Part shown: positions 17,844 through 25,834 of the stretch, one piece after another
How the letters are laid out: the number at the start of each line of letters is the position of its first letter
Position numbering within the stretch: position 1 is the first letter of the stretch
From: CADCTM01 sp049671305
Lineage (GTDB): Bacteria; Cyanobacteriota; Cyanobacteriia; Cyanobacteriales; Coleofasciculaceae
Direction: 5' to 3'
Assembly: GCA_049671305.1 (NCBI GenBank)
Contig: JBATUR010000039.1
Span: forward strand, 65,824-129,823
DNA length: 64,000 bases
The notes under the pieces: model-generated
The model's database searches: none
Seen by the model: the letters and a program-made list of their open reading frames with translations, nothing else
What the model was told of the DNA's origin: nothing
Program-made: the position numbers and the translations under genes

Positions 17844-18482
17844 ATGCTTAATTTCTCAGACTTTTTTAAGGCTTGCACAGGTATCTGGAAAACGGAAAGA
17901 ATTTACCATTCAATGCTGCAAGGTGAAATCGAACGCTCTTATACTCAATATGAAGTGACACCTTTGGCAGATGAAGAAAAACAGCAGATGTTGTCAATGC
18001 CGTTGGGTGGACTGAAAATTGATAAGGCGTTGTTGCAATCAGAGGAAGCGGTTTGCCCAGGATTTGCGATCGCTTTTGAGACTGTTTCCGAAACCGGAGC
18101 ACAAGTTTCCATGAGTCTGAAGGCGCTGTTTATCCCTGATGCTTATGCAATCGATGAAACAGCAAAGCCCTTGCCGCCACTGCCCTCAGCCGCTCAAATT
18201 TCCCCCACAGAGGAGTTAATTCAAGGCTTCTATCTGCGAGATGAAGGTTACTCGGAAGCTGGTGCAACAAAAAGCCGCTTTACCTATCTACCCAGCCGTC
18301 AGACGTTGGAAATGACGACTTATTATCGTAACTCAGTTGCTGTTGATCAGATGCGGATGGTTGCACCAAATCTGCGAGTACGAACAATTATCACCTACCA
18401 GCGTTCCAATGCCAATACCCCACCAACAATTATTGAGCTTGTCGGTTTTGGTGTTGAGCGACGAGAACCGTTAGAAACTTAA
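17844..18482 (+). CDS. CpcS/CpeS-family phycobiliprotein lyase-like protein
   Basis: This 212-residue protein begins LNFSDFFKACTGIWKTERIYHSM, the hallmark N-terminal helix and first strand of the CpcS/CpeS bilin lyases (lipocalin-like barrel). It ends with a GFGVERRE-type strand. Family members attach phycocyanobilin or phycoerythrobilin to a cysteine of phycobiliprotein subunits during phycobilisome assembly. The sequence is somewhat longer than core CpcS and has a Pro-rich insert (KPLPPLPSAAQISPTEE, about residues 110-127). I cannot say which subunit it serves. It is followed by an unrelated lipoprotein gene. Confidence 0.7.
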   Translation: MLNFSDFFKACTGIWKTERIYHSMLQGEIERSYTQYEVTPLADEEKQQMLSMPLGGLKIDKALLQSEEAVCPGFAIAFETVSETGAQVSMSLKALFIPDAYAIDETAKPLPPLPSAAQISPTEELIQGFYLRDEGYSEAGATKSRFTYLPSRQTLEMTTYYRNSVAVDQMRMVAPNLRVRTIITYQRSNANTPPTIIELVGFGVERREPLET

Positions 18483-18535
18483 AAGCTTCGCACTTGTTAC
18501 GCTTTTTTATTCATTATTCCTTAAAATTATCAAGA

Positions 18536-19741
18536 ATGGATCGACGCGGGTTTTTAATCGGTACAGGAATAGCACTAGCCCAACTAGCAACAGGTTGTAG
18601 TAATAGCAATCGTGCAGCTTTGAGAATACGCTTACTCAAAGATTCAATTCCGCCTCAACTTGTGGGAGAATTTCAGCGGCAATTAAGTTCCCCTGTCGCC
18701 CTGAAGTTTGAACCAACCAAGCAAATTCAGGAGTTATTTAAAAATCTCCAAACCTGGAAGCAACAGGCACAAAAACAAGATGATTCTTTACCATTTTCTA
18801 TTCCTTTTATTAATGAAAAACCCCCCTTAGTTGCAGATTTAATAACTTTAGGAGATTATTGGTTAGAAAAGGCAATTGCCTCGCAATTAATTCAACCGCT
18901 AGATTTAAGTCAGTTGAAAGGCTGGCAACAACTTCCCACACGCTGGCAGGAGTTAGTACAACGGGATGAAAAGGGACAACTAAATAAGTCTGGACAAATT
19001 TGGGGCGCCCCCTATCGCTGGGGTACAACAGTAATTGTTTATAACCAAGATAAGTTTAAAAAGTTGGGTTGGAAACCTCAAGATTGGGCTGATTTGTGGC
19101 GTCCAGAATTACGGGGACGTATTTCTCTATTAGATCAGCCACGAGAAGTGATTGGACTTGTTTTAAAAAAGCTGGGAGAGTCTTACAATACAACTAATTT
19201 AAGTCAAGTATCAGACTTTAAAAAAGAGTTGTTGGCACTACATAAACAAGTCAAATTATATAGTTCTAATCGTTATTTGGAACCTCTACTTTTGGGCGAT
19301 ACTGATGTTGCGGTTGGTTGGTCTACTGATGTTTTGCCTCTAAGAACAAGCTATAGTCAAATTAAAGCAATTGTGCCTCAGTCTGGGACAGCTTTATGGG
19401 CAGATTTATGGGTACAACCTGCTACTACAAATTTTGGAGAAATGGCAGAAAGACAGGCTTTAATTAAGCAATGGATTGATTTTTGTTGGCAGACTAAACC
19501 ATCTCGTGAGATTTCTTTATTTAGTAATGCTACATCTCCCATAATTACGGACGTTAATCGTGCTAATTTACCGGAAGATCTGCGTAATAATCGCTTATTG
19601 TTACCTGAAACTTCAGTACTTGATAATAGTGAGTTTATCCAACCTCTATCTGAGTCGGTGCAGGCAGAATATCTTGCCTTGTGGAAAGAAGTACGATTAA
19701 GTAAGGTGGGAAAAGCTTCCTTTGAGTTTATTGTGCCTTAA
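18536..19741 (+). CDS. ABC transporter solute-binding lipoprotein, spermidine/putrescine (PotD) type
   Basis: This protein has 401 residues from ATG 18536; a TTG at 18494 would extend it. MDRRGFLIGTGIALAQLATGC carries a twin-arginine-like RRGFLIG and a lipobox LATGC, so it is probably exported folded and lipid-anchored. The body has a type-2 periplasmic binding protein pattern (VADLITLGDYWLEKAI, WGAPYRWGTTVIVYNQDKF, LGDTDVAVGWSTDVL) like PotD-type polyamine binders. No permease or ATPase gene adjoins it, so it is an orphan binding protein in this window. Its 3' end overlaps the convergent SRPBCC gene by 14 bases. Confidence 0.8.
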   Translation: MDRRGFLIGTGIALAQLATGCSNSNRAALRIRLLKDSIPPQLVGEFQRQLSSPVALKFEPTKQIQELFKNLQTWKQQAQKQDDSLPFSIPFINEKPPLVADLITLGDYWLEKAIASQLIQPLDLSQLKGWQQLPTRWQELVQRDEKGQLNKSGQIWGAPYRWGTTVIVYNQDKFKKLGWKPQDWADLWRPELRGRISLLDQPREVIGLVLKKLGESYNTTNLSQVSDFKKELLALHKQVKLYSSNRYLEPLLLGDTDVAVGWSTDVLPLRTSYSQIKAIVPQSGTALWADLWVQPATTNFGEMAERQALIKQWIDFCWQTKPSREISLFSNATSPIITDVNRANLPEDLRNNRLLLPETSVLDNSEFIQPLSESVQAEYLALWKEVRLSKVGKASFEFIVP

Positions 19742-20171
19742 TATTCAGGGCATATTCTTTAAATCTTTCCATATCTGCCTGCAAAGAAGACTCAACGGCA
19801 CGACTGACAAAAGGTGTATCTAATAACTGTCGTAAAAAGCCCGGTAAAGAATAACCAACAGTTAGTTTAACAACACTACTGCCATGACGATCATAAAAGC
19901 GAACCGCGCCTCGATTTGGCAAACCATCAACAGATTCCCACTGAATAATTTGGTTTGGTACGATGTTGAGAATGCGGGAAAGCCAGGTAAAGTTTAAGCT
20001 GCCTGTTGCTAGTTTCCAGCGTGATAATTCTGGCTTATCTTCTAACACTTTCACCGACTCTATCCATTTCATCCAACGCGGCATTTGTTCCAAGTCAGAC
20101 CAGAGGCTCCATACTAAATCTATGGGAACATCTACTTCTACTTGTACACTATGTTCTAGCCAATCGCTCAT
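19728..20171 (-). CDS. SRPBCC-family (START-like cyclase/dehydrase) protein downstream of zds
   Basis: This 147-residue protein has the helix-grip pattern of the SRPBCC superfamily: VQVEVDVPIDLVWSLWSDLEQMPRWMKWI at the start, IIQWESVDGLPNRGAV in the middle, and a C-terminal helix VESSLQADMERFKEYA. Such proteins bind hydrophobic ligands in a deep cavity. It lies 65 bases after zeta-carotene desaturase on the same strand, the same neighbourhood as in other cyanobacteria, which suggests a helper role with carotenoid intermediates. That role is an inference. A hairpin sits between the two genes. Confidence 0.8.
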   Translation of the reverse strand: MSDWLEHSVQVEVDVPIDLVWSLWSDLEQMPRWMKWIESVKVLEDKPELSRWKLATGSLNFTWLSRILNIVPNQIIQWESVDGLPNRGAVRFYDRHGSSVVKLTVGYSLPGFLRQLLDTPFVSRAVESSLQADMERFKEYALNIKAQ

Positions 20172-20197
20172 AATAATTAAAACTTAAAAATGGATAT

Positions 20198-20217
20198 CCC
20201 CTAGACATAGCTAGGGG
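20198..20217 (-). terminator. Hairpin between zds and SRPBCC gene
   Basis: CCCCTAG and CTAGGGG form a perfect seven-pair stem around a six-base loop. A TTTTT tract follows a few bases later on the minus strand. It may attenuate transcription from zds into the SRPBCC gene. Confidence 0.5.
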
Positions 20218-20236
20218 TTTAAAATCAGTAAGGAAA

Positions 20237-21700
20237 TCAACCGGTTGTTACAGGAGTTCTTTCCACAACATTCACACTTTCCAAAATCGCTTTTGCTGCT
20301 TGACGCCCTGATAAAGTTGCTCCTTCCATACTATCGATGTAGTCTTGTTGGGTGTAGCTGCCTGCTAGGAAAAAGTTGACAATTGGTGTCTTTTGTGCAG
20401 GACGATAGGGGTCCATGCCTGGGGCTTCGCGGTAGAGTGATTGTGCCAGCTTGACTACACTGTACCAGGTCATGTTTAATTGGCGCGATGATGGGAAGAG
20501 TTCGTGAATTTGTTTGAGGACGTGTTGTGCGATCGCTTCGTTATTTTGTTTAATGAAAGGATCACCCGGAGTTAGTACCATTTGCATCAAGGAACCCTCA
20601 CCTTCACGATAGTAATCGCTGGGGCTGGTTATAGCCATATCGGCAAAGCAGGAAAAATCGGCATCAGGTGTATAAAGCAAATTATCAATACCTGCCGCTT
20701 TCTCTAGTTGCTGGCGCTTTTCGGCATCATGTAACTCTGTCACCCAACCATCAAAGCGCAATTGCACTGTTGCCACAGGTACCGCATCCAGCTTATAAAT
20801 ATTGTCAAATTCCGACCATTTGCGCCATGCTTGGGGTAGAAGTTTTTGCACTCCCGGCACATCACAAGCACAAACATAGGCGTCGGCGGTGATGGTTTCT
20901 GTGGTTTCGCCGTTGGCAACAATTATGCCAGTAACTTTGGTTTCTTGATCACCGCTAAATAAGATTTCTCTAACGCGGCGTCTGGTGTAGATTTTTGTGC
21001 CACGTGCCTCTAAATAATTGATAATTGGTTTGTGAAGATATTCATTAGGTGAACCTTCCAGCATCCGCAATACCGAGGCTTCTGAACGGACGGCAAAAAA
21101 CTGGAAAATTGTTAGCATACAACGGGCGCTGATGTTTTCCGTGTCGATGAAACCGAGGGCATAAGCGATCGGATTCCACATCTTTTTTAGGCTACCATCG
21201 TTACCACCGTGACTTCTAAACCAGTCGGCAAAACTGATTTTATCTAAATCACGAATATTTTTCATCGCGCCCTCAAAGTCCACCAAACCGCGCACAATAG
21301 GGCTTGTACCCAATGCTAGGGAGTTTTGCAGCTTATCTTGTAAAGATAGTTGGGAAGTCGTGAAAAAGGCTTTTAAGCCGTTAAAGGGTGCACCGGTAAT
21401 GAAGCGAAAATCTAATTCACCAACGCGGGCATCTTTGTTAATAAAAGTATGGGTATGCTGCTTGAGGCGTAAGCTTTCAAACGCCCCGACTTTTTTCATT
21501 AAGTCAAATAACTGGTAATAGCAGCCAAAAAAGACGTGTAAACCCATTTCTAGATGGTTGCCTTCGGCGTCTACCCAACTGCCAACCTTACCACCGACAA
21601 AGGGACGAGATTCAAAAATTTCTACTTGATGTCCAGCATCAACTAATTCTACCGCCGTCGCCATTCCGGCTAGTCCTGCCCCAACGATTGCAACACGCAT
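20237..21700 (-). CDS. zds: 9,9'-di-cis-zeta-carotene desaturase
   Basis: This 487-residue FAD enzyme of carotenoid synthesis converts zeta-carotene through neurosporene to lycopene at the membrane. The N-terminal dinucleotide fold GAGLAGMATAVELVDAG (7-23) is followed by a conserved Glu (EIFES) and by GGKVGSWVDAEG. The family block LEMGLHVFFGCYYQLF follows. The C terminus has FFLAGSYTQQDYIDSMEGA, the desaturase FAD-closing motif. Length and motifs match plant-type Zds/CrtQ rather than CrtI. The gene has its own start ATG 21700 and is followed by an SRPBCC gene. Confidence 0.95.
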   Translation of the reverse strand: MRVAIVGAGLAGMATAVELVDAGHQVEIFESRPFVGGKVGSWVDAEGNHLEMGLHVFFGCYYQLFDLMKKVGAFESLRLKQHTHTFINKDARVGELDFRFITGAPFNGLKAFFTTSQLSLQDKLQNSLALGTSPIVRGLVDFEGAMKNIRDLDKISFADWFRSHGGNDGSLKKMWNPIAYALGFIDTENISARCMLTIFQFFAVRSEASVLRMLEGSPNEYLHKPIINYLEARGTKIYTRRRVREILFSGDQETKVTGIIVANGETTETITADAYVCACDVPGVQKLLPQAWRKWSEFDNIYKLDAVPVATVQLRFDGWVTELHDAEKRQQLEKAAGIDNLLYTPDADFSCFADMAITSPSDYYREGEGSLMQMVLTPGDPFIKQNNEAIAQHVLKQIHELFPSSRQLNMTWYSVVKLAQSLYREAPGMDPYRPAQKTPIVNFFLAGSYTQQDYIDSMEGATLSGRQAAKAILESVNVVERTPVTTG

Positions 21701-21804
21701 TCAGCCTTGTCCTGTTTGTGTTTCTTTACTTATCTTAAAATAAGATTTGGACAGAATGGCATCAATCTTGTCAAAATTGCTAATTTGAGGGAAAGTGATT
21801 GGTA

Positions 21805-22455
21805 TTACAGGCTTGACGACACTTGTATACAAATTGCTTTGAGAACTTGCAACAATTGAACTGCACTGCTAGTGTCCATCAAGTTAAGTAGGGGCATCTG
21901 TTGATAGGTTGGGGGTGTGCCTTGTCGCAGTAATACAAATCGATAATCTGTGCCGTTGGTTGCTAATCCCCAGACATACTGTTGATGCTTTAAGCTAGTG
22001 TGAGCATAAGTAAGTAGTTGTGGCAATCCTTCTAAAGAGTTAATTGAGCTATTTTTTGCTTCTATTACTAAAAGCCAAAAGGCAAGATCATTTACGGTTG
22101 GTTGTTCTTTATTAACTGCTAGGATATCAAATCTGCCTGTAATTTTGGTATCTTCGTCTTCAACAACAATTTCAGCAATATCAAGTTCCAAGCTAATTTT
22201 AATTGGTGAACGGTAGAATCCCGCTAATCTTAGTAATGGTGCAATTACTAGTAGTTTAATTTGTCCTTCTAAGACTTTACCATCGATTAGATAGGCGCGG
22301 AAATCATCTTGAATTTGAGTTAATTCTTGTTGTTCAATTTCTGTTAAGGGTTCGAGTAATAACCAAGGCGTAAAGGAACCATCAAATCGTTGTTGAAGAT
22401 GCAAAAATTGATGAACTTGTCTTAGAGTAAGGTTTTTGGCATTAAGAATAGTCAT
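21805..22455 (-). CDS. PD-(D/E)XK nuclease-like protein related to type I restriction R subunit N termini
   Basis: This protein has 216 residues from ATG 22455; an alternative ATG at 22497 adds 14. The centre shows the nuclease core ITGRFDILAVN followed by FWLLVIEAKNSS and a downstream Gln in GLPQLLTY. That is the D...ExK...Q arrangement of HsdR-type PD-(D/E)XK domains. No helicase domain or methylase gene is present, so it is a stand-alone domain. Cyanobacteria carry many such lone copies whose function is unknown. The start is followed by TILNAKNLTLRQVHQFL. Confidence 0.65.
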   Translation of the reverse strand: MTILNAKNLTLRQVHQFLHLQQRFDGSFTPWLLLEPLTEIEQQELTQIQDDFRAYLIDGKVLEGQIKLLVIAPLLRLAGFYRSPIKISLELDIAEIVVEDEDTKITGRFDILAVNKEQPTVNDLAFWLLVIEAKNSSINSLEGLPQLLTYAHTSLKHQQYVWGLATNGTDYRFVLLRQGTPPTYQQMPLLNLMDTSSAVQLLQVLKAICIQVSSSL

Positions 22456-22735
22456 AGTTGATTTGATAATATTACTGAGATGCAGTCCAGTTTCCAAGAG
22501 TGGTTCCTCGCTGTATATCTGATAACATCTTCTGAGATGTCCTTAACAGGTTCTAATTCTTGGAGAAAGGACATGGTTGGCAGTGTTGGGATTATTTATA
22601 TTATTCTACTCAATTTCGCTATAAGGATAAAGATTTAATTCTCTATTTATAGAGGTTCTCAAGTAAATAAGGCAATCGTAATTGTCAATTACTAAGCATA
22701 ATTTATATTACTGAGAATAGCTAGATTCTTTTCCC

Positions 22736-23841
22736 TTATTTATCACGCATGGTAATTGAAAAACCGTCTCCCAATTTTACGATAGTCAAGTCATAACATT
22801 TCTTTTCAGAATCCGTTTCACAACAAAATTCTTGTTCCAGTAATTCTCCTGTCTCAACCACCTGCACGAACTTTTCAAACAATCCGGGAATGAGTCGATT
22901 TAGCAGTTTCTTTTGCACTGGCTGACTCGTAAGTTCTTCTCGTTTTTTCCCCAGTAATTTAGCGAAAATGGGATTTGCTAGTAAATAGCGAAAGTCCTCA
23001 ATTTCTCCAGTGATTAAATCTCTGACGGCTTGCATAGCGGCAATTCCATCTTTTGAACTGTTCAACAAACTGGCAAGGAGGGCGCGAGATTGATAGAGGC
23101 TTTCTGCTGTCTGTTGATGTTGCTCGATTTCTTGTCGAAGTTGGTGTTTTTGTTGTTGGATTGTGAGTTGATTTTGAATGCGGATGATTAATTCTTCAGG
23201 ATGAAATGGTTTAGTGATGTAATCAAATCCTCCAACTTCAAAAGCTTTGACTTTCTCAACAACATCGTCTTCTGCACTTAAAAAAATGACTGGTATTTCT
23301 GATGTTAATTGCTGAGATTTCAGAATTTTACAGACTTGATAACCATCCAAACTTGGCATTTTAATATCTAGTAAAATAATATCGGGGGGGGTGAATTCTG
23401 GACACTTTGTAATGCCATTTTACTACTGCTAAAACTGCGAACTTTGTATCCTTGCTTGGTCAATATTTTTGTTAACAAAGCTAGGTTTTCTGCCTGATCA
23501 TCAACAATTAAGATAGTTTCTTTGTGCTCTTCGTTTTGACAAGTTTGGCTTTCTGCAATTGTCTGAGGAATGTGAGTGAATGTGGTGCTGTGTTCTAATA
23601 GTAAACGACTAAAGTTATTCTTAGTAACTTTTTCTCCGAGTATGTCTGAAAGACGTTTCCATAACAGGGAAGCTAAATCTTTAATATGCCCCACACTTAG
23701 GTATAAGCTTTCGGCAACGGCGTTGTAGGCTTCATTTAGCCAAGCCGCTTTTAAGATTTGTTTTTCTGGTAGGGTTAGTTGTTTTCCTGTTTGGGATTCA
23801 AGGGTGAATTCTACTAAGGAGAGTGCTTCTTCAAAGGTCAT
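22736..23841 (-). pseudogene. Response regulator (HTH-REC-PAS) split by a one-base slip in a C8 tract
   Basis: The first frame (23841-23368) has an N-terminal helical domain (MTFEEALSLVEFTLES, LYLSVGHIKDLASLLWKRL) like those fused to cyanobacterial signalling proteins. A receiver start ILIVDDQAENLALL follows, then stop at NSPPPILFY. Right there the coding strand reads TCA then eight C. One more C would give PPPDIILLDIKMPSLDGYQVCK and join the second frame (to 22736), which finishes the receiver (SAEDDVVEKV, DYITKPFHPEEL) and adds a coiled coil and a PAS-like domain. The missing part includes the phospho-acceptor Asp, so the truncated product would be dead. Sequencing error, recent mutation and slippage switching all fit. 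Confidence 0.85.
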
Positions 23842-24182
23842 ATGCAGCTATATCGTCTTGCAATGTGTTTGATGTTCGCACCCCGGATAATATTCTAGCT
23901 GCTCTTTCCTAGATGTTTCAACCATTAATTAAGTAAATTTTATTTTTCAGTGCTGATCAGGGAAAGTACGGGAAAAGATACGCTGAATGGCGTAGATAAA
24001 CGTATTACATAACTGGCAATTTGATGGGATACATTTAAGTAAGTGTATGACAGGACAATCGCATAGCTGCTGTACCTTATTTAGTTGAAAATTTAGGTAA
24101 TACGGATAGGTTTTCAGTATTAATACGGATGTGTTGAGAGGGCGTGATGTTGCAGTCGTTCAGGAATGTCTAAATTAGTCAA

Positions 24183-24224
24183 TGATCCGACTTTTCCGAC
24201 TTTGATGATCCGACTTTTCCGACT
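24183..24224. repeat. Perfect 19-base direct repeat, 23-base spacing
   Basis: TGATCCGACTTTTCCGACT occurs at 24183-24201 and again at 24206-24224. It lies upstream of the 11-residue ORF and RhiA-like gene and could be a regulator-binding pair. The rest of 23842-24387 shows no gene. Confidence 0.6.
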
Positions 24225-24387
24225 GACGGGGGCGGGGTATGGTTGCCATGATAGAGACATGGAAAGGATGAAGCCTCTTGCAAAAGAGCAACTGAATCTA
24301 ATCTTTAGTCGGATAAATACTTTGTAAAAAGTAGTAGATGTTCGGCGAAAAAACAACAAGTAAACCTACAAAACAAAGGAAAAAATC

Positions 24388-24423
24388 ATGATGATTTGGC
24401 GTCCTCGTGGTGGTCGTTTCTAA
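24388..24423 (+). CDS. 11-residue ORF, possible leader or bioactive peptide
   Basis: ATG ATG opens MMIWRPRGGRF, ending at TAA 24421-24423. AAAGGA lies upstream at 24376-24381 with spacing suitable for translation. Two hairpins follow before the RhiA-like gene. The residue choice (Trp, three Arg, Pro, GlyGly, Phe) is unusual. A regulatory leader peptide, a processed peptide or chance are all open. Nothing comparable is known to me. Confidence 0.3.
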   Translation: MMIWRPRGGRF

Positions 24424-24430
24424 GTAAAGC

Positions 24431-24502
24431 ACTTGATTAGCGGCAATCTATTGCTGCTCAAGTCTTAGGCTAAACCGGGTGGAAAGTTTTCACTCGGTTT
24501 AG
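24431..24502 (+). promoter_or_regulatory. Two tandem hairpins before RhiA-like gene
   Basis: The first hairpin is CTTGATTAGCGGCAA pairing with bulges to TTGCTGCTCAAG (24432-24462). The second is strong: CTAAACCGGGTG with CACTCGGTTTAG (24470-24502), twelve pairs with one G-U. No U run follows, so this is not a simple terminator. With the 11-residue ORF just before, an attenuator or other leader RNA is plausible. Confidence 0.4.
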
Positions 24503-24600
24503 TAAGAAGTCATCTTTAAGGTGTAGTAAAACTTACGCAAAATAACTATATAAATTTTTTTGTATAGGTTTTACTAGAATTAACCCATTTGGAAGTTACC

Positions 24601-25569
24601 ATGCCCCAGATTACGAATAGTGAAAACGCACCAATGCAATTAACAACCAATCAAGCGGTTGTTAATCTCCCTGCTCTTGGAGTGAATGTTTTATTCGCTG
24701 GTCAAATTACAGAAATCTTGTACCAAGGATTCAACTATAGACTTCATGGAATTTGGCCCTTCGCCGATACAGATCAAATAACTGCGTCATACTATCCAGT
24801 AAACTCAAGCCTGTATTTACAAGCTTCGGCAAGTGGAACTGGTGCAACAGCTATCTATTCACGTATTAATCAAACAATAGAAAATTCTGTGAAATCAAAA
24901 GGAGATAACGAAGGGTCATCAATAAGTATCATTTACAAACCCGCTGTCACTGCCGTCGCCAGTCAAGAGTATAATTTAGAGCTGATCAATGATTCTGGGC
25001 GTGATTGGGTTTTCTATGTTTATCAAAAGATGGAGAACCAGACAGCAACAATGCTATCACTTGCTTGGTTTACTAGCCCTTATCCAATTGCTAAGGGGGA
25101 TTCTATCAATTTTCAGTGGTCTATTGATTACAGCTTTGTCTGGGGTGATACAGGTGAAATCAAGCCAGGTATTGTTTACAGGGCGAAGGGACAAAAATCG
25201 GCAAACCTAACTGACTTGAATTCGACTACTTTCGGTTTCAATCAGTCTGGATCTCCAACTCTTACTCCTCCAACTTACGATAGCAATAACAAGGGTTCAC
25301 TCGTAATTAAGGAATTGGATAATATACCTGACCTACAATTCTCGGTAGGCATCGGAATGTCTGGACAAGGGACTTTTGTGGAACAAGCCGGACCAAATCT
25401 GACAAACATTTTTACTCCTACTCCCCAATATTGGATTGCGGCGGCAACTGAGAGAAAAATTGGTGAAGTTCTAGATATCCAAACTCTAAGCAAAACTCAA
25501 CAAGTGAGCTTTGCTCCAAATGTATATTCACGTAAATATTCACTCAATCCACAGTACAAATGGGTCTAA
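24601..25569 (+). CDS. RhiA-like protein
   Basis: This protein has 322 residues from ATG 24601, preceded by GGAAG; an upstream TTG at 24589 is less likely. The central part matches the pattern I know from Rhizobium RhiA: YNLELINDSGRDWVFYVYQ, SLAWFTSPYPI, IDYSFVWGDTGEIKPG, VGIGMSGQGTF and TPTPQYWIA. RhiA is a quorum-sensing-controlled protein of unknown biochemical function, abundant in rhizosphere-grown cells. There is no signal peptide. The first 120 residues are extra compared with that core. It precedes an ABC exporter gene on the same strand. Confidence 0.65.
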   Translation: MPQITNSENAPMQLTTNQAVVNLPALGVNVLFAGQITEILYQGFNYRLHGIWPFADTDQITASYYPVNSSLYLQASASGTGATAIYSRINQTIENSVKSKGDNEGSSISIIYKPAVTAVASQEYNLELINDSGRDWVFYVYQKMENQTATMLSLAWFTSPYPIAKGDSINFQWSIDYSFVWGDTGEIKPGIVYRAKGQKSANLTDLNSTTFGFNQSGSPTLTPPTYDSNNKGSLVIKELDNIPDLQFSVGIGMSGQGTFVEQAGPNLTNIFTPTPQYWIAAATERKIGEVLDIQTLSKTQQVSFAPNVYSRKYSLNPQYKWV

Positions 25570-25834
25570 TAGTAGAACCCATTTTTCGTAAAACAGAGAA
25601 GTGATATCGCAGTTGAAGAGTTTGAAAAGGGTAGGATAATCGCTGTTGTAGGCGCTGCCGCAGATAAATCAATGACTCCATCAACATTTTTATTGCAAAA
25701 TGCTGCTCCGTTAAAACCATGACATGAATCGCTGTAGGGTGGGCAATGCTCATCCTACTTGGTAAGAAGCTATTTAAAACAAAACTACCTAAGTAAAAGC
25801 ATAAATCGTGCTTGTAGACTGACTCCCCTAACTC

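Noticed and set aside
24120..24359. 79-residue minus-strand ORF upstream of the RhiA-like locus
   Set aside because: No family features; it runs antisense across the direct repeats.
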